Positions 33,662-42,352 of a stretch of 64,000 nucleotides of DNA are shown here, piece by piece. Position 1 is the first letter of the stretch. Each line of letters opens with the position of its first letter. Made by a program: the position numbers and the translations under genes. Source of the DNA: Leifsonia psychrotolerans (GTDB lineage Bacteria > Actinomycetota > Actinomycetes > Actinomycetales > Microbacteriaceae); assembly GCF_013410665.1 (NCBI RefSeq), contig NZ_JACCFM010000001.1:2108001-2172000 (forward strand), in the 5' to 3' direction. The notes under the pieces are model-generated. The model made no database searches, was not told the DNA's origin, and was given only the letters and a program-made list of their open reading frames with translations.

Positions 33662-34966
33662 ATGAATCCCCGCGGAAGTTCCCCCACCATCACTGCGGTG
33701 CGCCACTCGCTCGAGTCACCTCAGCTGGCGTCGGTACTCACACAGTTGGCGTTGGGCGTCGCGTTTTCCGCCTCGCTGTTGCGCGACCTGATCGGTCTGC
33801 CCGGTCTGCGTGGGGCGGTGTTCGCGCTGGTCGTCATTGCGGCGCTCTCGCTGGTGGCGCGAAGACGAACGCTCGGGTGGCATGGCCTGCTTCCGCTGTC
33901 TATTCTCATCTTCGTAGCGTGGTGCGCTCTCTCGATCGCCTGGAGCGGATACACCGTTCTGTCACTGGTTGGAGTCGGCGCCCAACTCACCTGGGCCTTT
34001 CTCGCGATCTATATTGCGCTCGTGCGCGACACGATTCAGATTCTGCGGGCGACGGGCAACGTATTGCGTGTCCTGCTGGGCGTCTCGCTCGGTCTGGAGG
34101 TGCTCTCGGGGCTGCTGCTCGACATGCCGTTCCGCTTCCTGGGCATCGAAGGGAACATTGCTTCGCTCGGGCCAATTCAAGGAATCTTCGGCTCGCGCAA
34201 TGCGCTGGGCCTCATCGCGTTGGTCGCCGCCGTCACCTTTTCGATCGAGCTGCGTTCCCGATCGGTCACCCGCAACGTCGGAATCGCATCGCTCGTGCTG
34301 ACCGGCGTCATGTTGCTGCTCACCCGCTCTCCCGTGATTGTGGTCGTCGCACTCTTCGTCGCGATCGCGGCTCTTGCGCTGTACTGGTTGCGGCGTACGC
34401 GCGTCGAGATCCGGTGGAGACTTCAGCTCGGCCTGGCTGGCGCAACAGTCGTCGTGGGAGTCATCGCTCTTGTCGCCCGCTCGCGCATTCTCGCGCTCTT
34501 GAATGCCGGCAGTGAGTTTGAGGTGCGGTACACCCTGTGGCGAGAAATGTGGCGGCTGACCGGCCTGCATCCGCTCGAGGGCTGGGGCTGGGTGGGTACC
34601 TGGCCGCAGTCAGTCACACCATACGGCTGGCTCGATTTCGTCACGAAACACAACCAGACATCGGGGTTGAACGCGTTCATCGACGTCTATCTGCAGGTCG
34701 GCCTGGTGGGGTTCATTCTGTTCCTCGCGCTGGTCACGTTGGCTTTCGTCCGGTCGTGGTTGCTCGCGTCGAACAAGCGCCCTCTCGTCTATGTCTGGCC
34801 GGCGCTCATCGTGGTGATCCTGCTCGTCATCTCGACCGCCGAGAGCACGGTATTGACCGGCTTTGGCTGGATGCTGTTGGTCGTGTGCGCGGTCAAGGCC
34901 GCGCAGGGCATGAGTTGGCGCACCGCCTTGGCCCGGCATCCTCATCAGAACCACGACCACGACTGA
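33662..34966 (+). CDS. O-antigen ligase/polymerase-type membrane protein (paralog 2)
   Basis: 434 residues, same topology as the preceding gene. Shared features: YTLWREMW, GWGWVGTW and NAFIDVYLQVGLVG. At the position of the paralog 1 His (HNAW) this copy has Leu (LNAF), while KHNQ occurs five residues earlier. It may have a shifted active site or a different role. Separated from paralog 1 by 33 bp, probably one transcript and an old tandem duplication. Converges with the LCP gene. Confidence 0.85.
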   Translation: MNPRGSSPTITAVRHSLESPQLASVLTQLALGVAFSASLLRDLIGLPGLRGAVFALVVIAALSLVARRRTLGWHGLLPLSILIFVAWCALSIAWSGYTVLSLVGVGAQLTWAFLAIYIALVRDTIQILRATGNVLRVLLGVSLGLEVLSGLLLDMPFRFLGIEGNIASLGPIQGIFGSRNALGLIALVAAVTFSIELRSRSVTRNVGIASLVLTGVMLLLTRSPVIVVVALFVAIAALALYWLRRTRVEIRWRLQLGLAGATVVVGVIALVARSRILALLNAGSEFEVRYTLWREMWRLTGLHPLEGWGWVGTWPQSVTPYGWLDFVTKHNQTSGLNAFIDVYLQVGLVGFILFLALVTLAFVRSWLLASNKRPLVYVWPALIVVILLVISTAESTVLTGFGWMLLVVCAVKAAQGMSWRTALARHPHQNHDHD

Positions 34967-34987
34967 GCAGACCCAGACACGGCTGCG

Positions 34988-36016
34988 TCACTGCATCGTC
35001 TGCCGTTCAGGTTGGAAATCTTGGAGCGTGTCGTTCTGAAAGTCATGCTGCACCGTGGAGAGCGTTGCCCAGTCGACATTGACGATGGATTGACCATCGC
35101 TTGAGGTTCCGGTCCCCTGCGTCGGCATCGTGAAGAAGCGCACGCTCTGTGTGTCACGGAGTTCAAGCCCGAGCCCGGCGAGATATTCTGCGGTCAGCCC
35201 CTCGTCAACGGCGACGTATGACGTGACCGCGGTGAACAGCGCACTCAGTTTGGGCAGGCTGGTCAGGGTGTCGGCGCTCATGATCTTGTTTGCAATGGCC
35301 GTGATCACCAGTTGCTGGTTGCGCACTCGTTGAAAGTCGCCGTCGGCGAAGGCGTAGCGTTCGCGCACGAAGGCGAGCGCCTGCACACCTGTGAGATGCA
35401 CCGGGCCCTTGGTGAAGTGCTGCCCCTTCAGGTGAATGGGGTCAAAGGCGATTGGATTGTCGACGGTGATACCACCCACGGCATTCGTGAGGGTCTGAAA
35501 ACCGGCGAAGTCGACGACGGCGACATGATCGATGCGCGTGCCCAACAGGCTCTCGACGGTCTGCACGGCAAGCGGCACTCCCCCCCACGACAGCGCGGCG
35601 TTGATCTTGGCTTCGCCGTGACCGGGGATCGGGACCCAACTGTCGCGCATGATCGACATGACATTGACCTCGCTACGATCGGCCGATACATGCACGACCA
35701 TGATGGTGTCGGAGCGTTGACCCTTCAGATTGTTGATCGTGTCGCCGATCGATCCTCGGGTGTCGGAGCCGAGGAGGAGAATGTTCTGCGGGGTGCCGCC
35801 GTTCTGTGCCGTCACAGACGGTGCCACGGTTGGCCGTAGCGACGGAGCCGGGAATGCCGAGGGAATCTTCACCAGTTGGGCATCTGCCACACGGCTGATT
35901 GTCCAGCCCGCGAAGGCCGCGCCACCGACGATGACCACAAGAACGACACCGGTCAGGATGAAGAAGAGGCGCCAGGGGCGCCGAATGCGGCGTAGCGGAA
36001 GAGGAGACAGAGGCAT
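34988..36016 (-). CDS. LytR-CpsA-Psr (LCP) family wall polymer transferase
   Basis: 342 residues: short basic cytosolic N-terminus, TM about 17-38, then an extracytoplasmic LCP domain with GSDTRG, GQRSDTIMVVHV, SIMRDSWV, GEAKINAA and DHVAVVDFAGF. The Arg and Asp residues in these motifs bind the polyprenyl pyrophosphate head group in the family. LCP enzymes attach teichoic acids, arabinogalactan or capsule to peptidoglycan. ATG 36016 with AAAGG upstream. Adjacent to the ligase-type proteins and the sugar-nucleotide genes, so a role in anchoring their product is likely. Confidence 0.92.
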   Translation of the reverse strand: MPLSPLPLRRIRRPWRLFFILTGVVLVVIVGGAAFAGWTISRVADAQLVKIPSAFPAPSLRPTVAPSVTAQNGGTPQNILLLGSDTRGSIGDTINNLKGQRSDTIMVVHVSADRSEVNVMSIMRDSWVPIPGHGEAKINAALSWGGVPLAVQTVESLLGTRIDHVAVVDFAGFQTLTNAVGGITVDNPIAFDPIHLKGQHFTKGPVHLTGVQALAFVRERYAFADGDFQRVRNQQLVITAIANKIMSADTLTSLPKLSALFTAVTSYVAVDEGLTAEYLAGLGLELRDTQSVRFFTMPTQGTGTSSDGQSIVNVDWATLSTVQHDFQNDTLQDFQPERQTMQ

Positions 36017-36098
36017 CGGGTAGCCTTTCTGAGCATTGCTCGGGTAGCAACCCCCTCACCCTAACGCTCACCACGCCCCGCGGGGAACGCCGCCGCCA

Positions 36099-36115
36099 AC
36101 CCCCATTCGGGGGCC
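36099..36115 (-). promoter_or_regulatory. GAATGGGGG motif upstream of the LCP gene
   Basis: Minus strand GGCCCCCGAATGGGGGT, 36 nt before a TAGGGT -10-like sequence and about 83 nt before the LCP start. It is a short GC hairpin and nearly identical to motifs upstream of the CWB2/metzincin genes (57518-57530) and the second metzincin gene (61511-61524). It also lies downstream of the acyltransferase stop, where it might serve as a terminator. Confidence 0.4.
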
Positions 36116-36156
36116 ATCACTCGAGGGCGGCCTGCTCGTTCGACTGCACGAGCGAA

Positions 36157-36855
36157 TTAGCGATCGACGTGACGCTCCCAAGCCACGAGCGAGCTTTCGA
36201 ACCCAGGTATCGTTCTCAAAATCCCTTCGGCTGCACGGGGAGCAGTCCGAAATGCGTCGACCGCTAACGCGATCGATTCAGCCGAGAAACCCGCTCGCTC
36301 CATCGCGATTGAGTTACACCCCCGAACGTGCGCCGGATTACCAAATGCCTTTGCGAATGGGAGCACGTTGCGCGTGACGACCGATCCCATGCCCACCATC
36401 GATCCTTCCCCCACATATCGACGCTGGTGCACAGAGGCTCCCATTCCCAGATTCGCTCCGGCACCGATGACGACGTGACCGGCGAGCAGCACGCTCGAGG
36501 CGAGTGTCGCCCCGTCCTCAATAGTGCAATCGTGCGCGACGTAGCTCTGATTCATGAGAAAGATATTGTCTCCCAGTCGGGTAGTGCCTTGCCACCCCTG
36601 GTGGATCTGCACATACTCACGCACGACGTTGCCGCTGCCGATGACAATTCCGTTACCCGAGCTCAGCCGTGACGCTTCCTTCGGGTGCTCCCAACCCCGA
36701 ACCTCGGGCGGGGCGCCGATAATTGTCCCCGTTCCGAACCAGTTATCGTTCCCTACCGTTACAGGACCGATGATCACTGCGAGCGGGCCAATAGTGTTGC
36801 CGCTCCCCAGCACGACGTCGCCGATGAGCTGCGCGGAAGGATGTACTGAGTTCAC
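36157..36855 (-). CDS. LpxA-like left-handed beta-helix acyltransferase
   Basis: 232 residues, start GTG 36855 with AGGGA upstream. Hexapeptide repeats fill 1-175. It resembles LpxA rather than simple acetyltransferases: HPSAQLIGDV at the N-terminus, VAHDC (His108, at the position of the LpxA catalytic His), LLAGHVVIG, ASVHQR, GNPAHVRGCN and a C-terminal helical part with ERAGFSAESI. LpxA transfers acyl groups from acyl-ACP to UDP-GlcNAc in lipid A synthesis, which is not expected in a Gram-positive. Divergent from the DegT/Gfo-Idh pair, which suggests N-acylation of a 3-amino sugar nucleotide. Acyl donor unknown. Confidence 0.85.
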   Translation of the reverse strand: MNSVHPSAQLIGDVVLGSGNTIGPLAVIIGPVTVGNDNWFGTGTIIGAPPEVRGWEHPKEASRLSSGNGIVIGSGNVVREYVQIHQGWQGTTRLGDNIFLMNQSYVAHDCTIEDGATLASSVLLAGHVVIGAGANLGMGASVHQRRYVGEGSMVGMGSVVTRNVLPFAKAFGNPAHVRGCNSIAMERAGFSAESIALAVDAFRTAPRAAEGILRTIPGFESSLVAWERHVDR

Positions 36856-36967
36856 TGTGTCCCTACTGATACTTGGCGCGCTTCGTCGCAAGGCACTCGC
36901 ACCATCGGGTAAGTTGGATGCGCGCGCCGTCAAGACTGGCTCCCTAAAATCTAGCTCACGAGGTCGA

Positions 36968-38068
36968 ATGATTCCCATTACAACCGTCAAGTTTGGCCAC
37001 GAAGAAGAACAGCTCGTTCTAGAGGTTCTTCGATCGGGCTCGATCGCACAAGGCCCCAAGGTTGCGCAGCTTGAGAAGCGATTCGCTGAGTTGTTCAACG
37101 TACCTCATGCGATCGCAGTCAATAATGGCACAACGGCCCTTGTCGCTGCGCTGCAGGTTCTTGACTTGAAGCCCGGCGACGAAGTGATAACCAGCCCGTT
37201 CACGTTTGTAGCGACACTGAATGCGATTCTGGAAGCCGGAGCTACCGCAACGTTTGCCGACATTCGGGACGACGACTTCAACATCGACCCTCAGTCAGTC
37301 GCGGAGCGCATTACTGACCGCACGAAGGTCCTCTTGCCTGTGCACTTGTATGGCCAAATGGCCGACATGACCCCACTCGCCGGCCTCGCTGCAACGCACG
37401 ACCTCCGGATCCTTGAAGACGCTGCGCAGTCTCATGGCGCCACCTATGACGGACGCCATGCGGGGAGCTACGGTCTCGGTACTTTCTCTCTCTATGCGAC
37501 AAAAAACATCACGACGGGTGAAGGTGGTCTCATCACCACTGATGACGCGGTGCTCGCCGATCGCCTACGTGTTCTTCGCAACCAAGGCATGCGCGCCCGC
37601 TACGTCTATGAGATGGCTGGTAACAACTACCGTCTGACAGATCTCCAGGCCGCGATTGGCATTCCGCAGTTGGAGCGTTATGAGTCGATTGTTACGGCAC
37701 GACGCCGGAATGCCGACAGGTTGATTGAGGGCCTGTCCGACGTTCCGGGCATCGTTGTTCCTCGCGAACTTGAAGGCCGCGGCCATGTGTGGCACCAGTT
37801 CACGATTCGTGTGACAGAGGAAGCCGGGATTTCACGCGACACGTTGGTTGAGGAACTCACCGCCCGTGGGATCGGCTCAGGAATCTACTACCCGAAGCTG
37901 GTCTTCGACTACGACGCGTACCGCACGCATCCTCGCGTTGCCATCTCCGACGTGCCAGTCGCCGCACGAATCGTCACTGAGGTTGTGTCGTTGCCTGTTC
38001 ACACCGCTCTGTCCGATTCCGACCTGACTGAAATCATCTCTGCAGTTCGTACAGCGGCAGGGGCCTAG
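36968..38068 (+). CDS. DegT/DnrJ/EryC1/StrS sugar aminotransferase (GnnB/WbpE-like)
   Basis: 366 residues, PLP enzyme aminating a keto-sugar nucleotide. Start ATG 36968 with GAGGT upstream; a much longer open frame is shadow of the acyltransferase gene. Seen: NNGTTALVAAL (PLP phosphate), SPFTFVATLNAI, EDAAQSHGA, and PLP Lys179 in SLYATKNITTGEGG. It is 3 bp upstream of the Gfo/Idh gene. The likely substrate is the 3-keto sugar made by that oxidoreductase, by analogy with GnnA/GnnB or WbpB/WbpE. Confidence 0.92.
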   Translation: MIPITTVKFGHEEEQLVLEVLRSGSIAQGPKVAQLEKRFAELFNVPHAIAVNNGTTALVAALQVLDLKPGDEVITSPFTFVATLNAILEAGATATFADIRDDDFNIDPQSVAERITDRTKVLLPVHLYGQMADMTPLAGLAATHDLRILEDAAQSHGATYDGRHAGSYGLGTFSLYATKNITTGEGGLITTDDAVLADRLRVLRNQGMRARYVYEMAGNNYRLTDLQAAIGIPQLERYESIVTARRRNADRLIEGLSDVPGIVVPRELEGRGHVWHQFTIRVTEEAGISRDTLVEELTARGIGSGIYYPKLVFDYDAYRTHPRVAISDVPVAARIVTEVVSLPVHTALSDSDLTEIISAVRTAAGA

Positions 38069-38071
38069 GCA

Positions 38072-39034
38072 ATGACCAGTCGTACACGAGTTGTCCTTGT
38101 TGGCGCCGGCAATATGGGCACCAATCATGCTCGGGTTATATCTCAGTCAGACCGGGCTGAACTCGCTTTTCTCGTTGACCCACGCGAAGATGTCGGTCGC
38201 GCAGCTGCCGCACGCTTCGGAACGACATGGGTTCCGGAACTCCCCGATCTGGCCGACTGCGACGCCGTTGTCGTTGCCGCGGCGACTGAGGCCCACCATG
38301 ACCTCGCTATGCGAGTACTTTCTCAGAATCGCCCGCTGCTCATCGAAAAGCCAGTCGCTGACAGCCTGCTGCGCACACGGGAGATTCTCGATGAGGCAGA
38401 TGCACGCGATCTCCCGCTCATGTGCGGTCTTCTCGAAAGATATAACCCCGCTGTGATGACGGCGCGCTCAGTACTCGACAACCCGATGCATGTGGTCGCC
38501 ACGCGTCACTCACCGTACGCTCCTCGCATTCGCACCGGAGTTGCATGGGATCTACTCGTACATGATGTCGACCTCGCGATCAACATCATCGGCTCGGCCC
38601 CGACCCAAGTCCATGCGCAGCTTGGCTTCTTTCATCGTGACTCGGCCCCGTTCGCCGAGGATGTCGCGGAAACAGTGCTCGGCTTCGAGAACGGTGCAAT
38701 CGCTAGCGTGTCGGCTAGCCGAATTGGCCAGCGCAAGATTCGCCAGCTTTCAATCTATGAGGCTGACCGACTTATCGAAGTAGACCTTCTTCGACGAGAC
38801 GTGGTGATATATCGCCACATCTCCGAGAATTCCGTTGACGACGGTCGCGGGTATCGCCAGCAAACCGTCATCGAGATTCCTGAACTACTGACCGCTCAGG
38901 AACCGCTCACGTCACAGTTCTCGCGGTTCCTCGACATTATCGACGGCGCTGTTGATGCGGCGGCCGAGCGCGCGACCATTGCTCCGTCTCATGAAGTGAT
39001 CGATCAAGTTATCTCACGGAAGTCAGTCGCCTGA
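38072..39034 (+). CDS. Gfo/Idh/MocA family sugar oxidoreductase (GnnA/WbpB-like)
   Basis: 320 residues. Rossmann fold VVLVGAGNMGTNHARVI at the N-terminus, LLIEKPVADS with the conserved EKP, then the C-terminal alpha/beta domain with WDLLVHDVDLAINII. Likely oxidises C3 of a UDP-HexNAc using NAD(H). It follows the aminotransferase and precedes the GtrA gene by 1 bp, so all belong to one operon. Confidence 0.9.
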   Translation: MTSRTRVVLVGAGNMGTNHARVISQSDRAELAFLVDPREDVGRAAAARFGTTWVPELPDLADCDAVVVAAATEAHHDLAMRVLSQNRPLLIEKPVADSLLRTREILDEADARDLPLMCGLLERYNPAVMTARSVLDNPMHVVATRHSPYAPRIRTGVAWDLLVHDVDLAINIIGSAPTQVHAQLGFFHRDSAPFAEDVAETVLGFENGAIASVSASRIGQRKIRQLSIYEADRLIEVDLLRRDVVIYRHISENSVDDGRGYRQQTVIEIPELLTAQEPLTSQFSRFLDIIDGAVDAAAERATIAPSHEVIDQVISRKSVA

Positions 39035-39035
39035 C

Positions 39036-39488
39036 GTGCTAACGTCCGGCGATGCCAGTAGAAAAAGGACAGTGCGTCCGACTCGGCTCGGAAAGTTTCT
39101 GCAGCACTCTTCGATTCGGTATCTCATCGCCGGAGGGGTCGCCTTCCTTTTCGACATCGGCTTGCTCGCCCTCTTCAAGAACGTGTTTGATTGGCCGCTG
39201 TGGCTCGCAACCGGACTTGCCTTTCTGGCGAGCTTTTTCTTCACCTATACGATCCAACGCTTCTTCTCTTTTGAGTCGAGTGCTCCGCACGGAGCTGCTC
39301 TCGTCAAATACGCGGCACTCGTCGCGATCAACACCCTTGCAACTGTGGCAGTTGTAACGTGGATCAGCCCAACGGCACTCGGGTGGATCGGTGGCAAAGT
39401 CGTTGCGACCGGGGCGTCAACGGTGTGGAACTACTTCGCCTATCGTTACTGGGTGTTCAATTCAACTTACTCAAGCAAGAAGGACTAG
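39036..39488 (+). CDS. GtrA-like four-TM membrane protein
   Basis: 150 residues from GTG 39036. Four hydrophobic helices (about 28-48, 56-76, 90-110, 120-140) with SIRYLIAGGVAFLFDIG and the C-terminal TVWNYFAYRYWVF typical of GtrA. Members are thought to flip polyprenyl-phosphate-linked sugars across the membrane. The next gene is a matching GT2 enzyme, a GtrA-GtrB style pair. Confidence 0.9.
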   Translation: MLTSGDASRKRTVRPTRLGKFLQHSSIRYLIAGGVAFLFDIGLLALFKNVFDWPLWLATGLAFLASFFFTYTIQRFFSFESSAPHGAALVKYAALVAINTLATVAVVTWISPTALGWIGGKVVATGASTVWNYFAYRYWVFNSTYSSKKD

Positions 39489-39490
39489 AC

Positions 39491-40450
39491 GTGTACCGAG
39501 GCGCTCGCATTGCGGCAGTCGTACCAGCATATAAAGAAGAGAAAATGATCGCCACGGTCATTGAGACAATGCCTGAGTATGTGGATCACATCATCATTGT
39601 TGACGATTGCAGCCCGGACGACACGAGCGATGCCGTCAGGCGGACTACCGACGACCGAGTCACGCTCATTCGGCATCAGGTCAATCAAGGCGTCGGAGGG
39701 GCAATCGTCACCGGACACAAGGCCGCCATGGAGCTCGGCGCCGACGTGAACGTGATCATGGCTGGAGACGCTCAGATGGATCCGAAGCATCTGCCGCCGC
39801 TCCTCGACAGGGTGACTCGCGATGGTTATGGCTTCGCGAAGGCGAACCGGTTTTTCGCACCAGAGTCGTTTGAGGGTATGCCCAAATACCGCATTTTTGG
39901 GAACATTGTCCTCTCCTTTATGACCAAGCTTGCCTCCGGCTATTGGAACCTCTTCGACCCGCAGAACGGTTATACCGCAGTTCGCACCGAGGTTCTGCGC
40001 AGAGTCCCTCTGGACCGAGTGTCACGACGCTATAGCTTCGAGAACGATCTGCTCATTCATCTGAACATCTTGCAGGTTGGCGCTGTTGATGTCCCGATTC
40101 CGGCTGTGTACGGAACAGAAGTTTCCAGCATCCGGCTGGGCAAGGTCATTCCTGAACTCCTCGATCTACTTTTTCGAGGCTTCTGGCGCCGCATTTGGTA
40201 CCGCTACGTACTGTGGTCGTTCTCGCCCATCGCTCTTCTGCTTCTGCTCGGCATGGTTTTGTTCGGTGTCGGCCTCGGTATCGCAATTTGGGTGTGCTTC
40301 CAACTTGCGAGCTCGGTTGTTGCTACAGCAGCAACTGTCATGTTGGCGGCGCTCCCCCTCATGCTCGGAAGTCAACTCCTGATCAGCGCGCTTCAATTGG
40401 ACATCCAAGCGAGCCCTACTGAACCCACGTTTGCGCCGTTTGAGGTTTAA
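39491..40450 (+). CDS. Polyprenyl-phosphate-type GT2 glycosyltransferase
   Basis: 319 residues, start GTG 39491 with GAAGGA upstream. The GT-A domain resembles dolichol-phosphate-mannose/GtrB-type enzymes: VVPAYKEEKMIATVIETMP, VDDCSPDDTSDA, MAGDAQMDP and RYSFENDLLIHLN, followed by two C-terminal TM helices (about 225-285). Probably loads a sugar onto polyprenyl phosphate for transfer outside the cell. Paired with the GtrA gene 2 bp upstream. Confidence 0.9.
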   Translation: MYRGARIAAVVPAYKEEKMIATVIETMPEYVDHIIIVDDCSPDDTSDAVRRTTDDRVTLIRHQVNQGVGGAIVTGHKAAMELGADVNVIMAGDAQMDPKHLPPLLDRVTRDGYGFAKANRFFAPESFEGMPKYRIFGNIVLSFMTKLASGYWNLFDPQNGYTAVRTEVLRRVPLDRVSRRYSFENDLLIHLNILQVGAVDVPIPAVYGTEVSSIRLGKVIPELLDLLFRGFWRRIWYRYVLWSFSPIALLLLLGMVLFGVGLGIAIWVCFQLASSVVATAATVMLAALPLMLGSQLLISALQLDIQASPTEPTFAPFEV

Positions 40451-40534
40451 CGCAGGAAGCCGGCTCTTGATGGCCGGCGAAGGGCATTCTTCACTCTGCG
40501 CGGAGCGCACATCAACAAAAGGAATAACGAGAGA

Positions 40535-40636
40535 ATGAACATCGCGCCCCTCGCGCCGCTCGAAAGCGAACTTCCGCGTGCACGGAACGAACAACTCGCC
40601 ACCGCGGCGAGCGACGGGTTAGGACGTCAGGAATGA
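40535..40636 (+). CDS. Candidate 33-residue ORF coupled to the DUF2142 gene
   Basis: ATG 40535 to TGA 40634-40636, ending in an ATGA overlap with the next start. Reading MNIAPLAPLESELPRARN and onward, with codons mostly G/C at the third position as in neighbouring genes. A weak purine-rich site AACGAGAG is upstream. No family is recognised; it could be a leader peptide that couples translation, or chance. A short GCCGGC stem at about 40461-40481 precedes it. Confidence 0.4.
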   Translation: MNIAPLAPLESELPRARNEQLATAASDGLGRQE

Positions 40637-42153
40637 AGTCGCTTGCTCGTGTAATTCGTGAACGAATCTTCCTGACTTTCGTGGTCATCTGGGCCGGAAT
40701 TTCGATGGCCTCAGTCGCGTGGGCCATGGCGACGCCGATGGGCGCCAGCCCCGACGAACCGGCACACATCGTCAAGGCGGCCTCCGTCGTGCGAGGCCAG
40801 TTCATCGGTGATTCGACGGATCAACCTGCCGTCACCACGGTGATGGTCCCGGAGGGCTTGGCGGATTCCCGGGCCTGGGCCTGCTATGCGTTCCAAGCAA
40901 ATCAAACAGCGGGGTGCCAGCCTCCGTTCGTGTCAAACGACAAATTGGTCCCGGCTCGGACATCCGCCGGCATGTACAACCCTGTCTACTACGCCGTTGT
41001 CGGGTGGCCGTCGGTACTGACAGACAATCCGCGTGTAGCTGTCTATGGGATGCGCACTATCAGCGCGATCCTCAGCTCATTCTTTTTCGCAGTCGCAATG
41101 ACTGCGATGTTGGCGTTTCGACGGCCGCTCATCGCTGGCTTTGCGACGATCGCGATCATCACACCCATGGTGCTCTTCCTCATGGGATCGGTGAACCCAA
41201 ACGCACTTGAGATTTCGGCTGGCGCCGCGCTCCTTTCGCTCCTTCTGCTTCTTGTCAGGGGCCCGCGAATTCGGCATCAACGACTTGCGCTGGTCAGTCT
41301 GAGTGCTGCCGGTGTTCTCCTCGCCAGCTCACGAGGGCTGTCCCCGGCGTGGATGTTGATGATTGCCGTCGTGGCGATCATCGCAGCGCCCTGGCCCCGA
41401 CTGCGCGAACTACTCCGACTCCCTCGAGTGTGGGCCTCACTTGCGACGATGGGGGCAGGTGTTCTCTTCGCGACATGGTGGATTCTTCAGACAAGCACGT
41501 TGTCAAAGATGGGCTCATTTGCTGGTTCCGAAATATCGCCGGCCAAAGCCTTCGTCACAATGCTGGTCGATAGATCGTTCGATCCGGGTTTGATCGGTGT
41601 CTTCGGTTGGCTCGACACGTTGTCGCCCACCGTGGTCTATGCAATTTGGTCGTTCCTTGCAGTCTCGATAGTGGTGGCTGCATTCATTGTTGGCCGGGGG
41701 CGCCCGCTCGTCGCTCTCGCTGTCAGCTTCGCTGGCTTCATGCTGCTTCCTGCCGCATTCCAAGCGGTATCAATCTCGAACTCCGGCTACATCTGGCAGG
41801 GTCGCTACACGTTGATCGCGTACGCCTGCGCCATAGTGATGGCATTCGTCACGCTGGCGGCAGCGCCGTCGAATATGGTTGTTCTGCCGCGACAGAATGC
41901 CATGCGTGGCACCCTCATTGTCGGAGGCTTGGCGATTGCCGCGCACGCATTCGCCCTCGTGTGGGTCATCAAACGATACGCAGTCGGGGTCGGTGGCTCG
42001 TGGGGGTCCTTTATCAAGATTCCGCAGTGGGCCCCACCGGGTGGCACGGTACCGTGGCTCCTCGCCGTGACAGTCGGGATGGCACTCGTTGTCTTCGTGT
42101 GGAGCGCGTGGAGCGTGCGTTCGCCTGAGAAGGTTCCAGCGCTGACGAACTGA
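40633..42153 (+). CDS. DUF2142 family polytopic membrane protein
   Basis: 506 residues, about 11 TM helices. The first extracytoplasmic loop has SPDEPAHIVKA, the family's acidic motif resembling GT-C glycosyltransferases, then ACYAFQANQTAGCQ with two Cys and MYNPVYYAVVG. DUF2142 proteins occur in polysaccharide loci and are possibly lipid-linked-sugar glycosyltransferases; this is unproven. Start ATG 40633 overlaps the small ORF stop. Last gene of the rightward 36968-42153 operon. Confidence 0.88.
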   Translation: MKSLARVIRERIFLTFVVIWAGISMASVAWAMATPMGASPDEPAHIVKAASVVRGQFIGDSTDQPAVTTVMVPEGLADSRAWACYAFQANQTAGCQPPFVSNDKLVPARTSAGMYNPVYYAVVGWPSVLTDNPRVAVYGMRTISAILSSFFFAVAMTAMLAFRRPLIAGFATIAIITPMVLFLMGSVNPNALEISAGAALLSLLLLLVRGPRIRHQRLALVSLSAAGVLLASSRGLSPAWMLMIAVVAIIAAPWPRLRELLRLPRVWASLATMGAGVLFATWWILQTSTLSKMGSFAGSEISPAKAFVTMLVDRSFDPGLIGVFGWLDTLSPTVVYAIWSFLAVSIVVAAFIVGRGRPLVALAVSFAGFMLLPAAFQAVSISNSGYIWQGRYTLIAYACAIVMAFVTLAAAPSNMVVLPRQNAMRGTLIVGGLAIAAHAFALVWVIKRYAVGVGGSWGSFIKIPQWAPPGGTVPWLLAVTVGMALVVFVWSAWSVRSPEKVPALTN

Positions 42154-42352
42154 TCCGAGCGTTTCTGAAGCATTCTTCGTTCGATGATGGCCCGCACCGC
42201 CGCATTATGAAACGCCCCCGTGTTGCGCGGCAGTAATAGCGTGCCGCGTTCGGCTCGCGCACCCGCAACGGCCTAGTTGTGTTCCTGGTGCCCCTTCGAG
42301 CGCAATTCTTCGGGTGCGTTGACCTGCGTAGACCCCAGACGAACGCTCGCGC
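42154..42352. other. Intergenic stretch between convergent genes
   Basis: 199 bp between the DUF2142 gene and the minus-strand GT2. I see no gene, RNA or convincing terminator. Short open frames here have no start signals. Confidence 0.5.
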
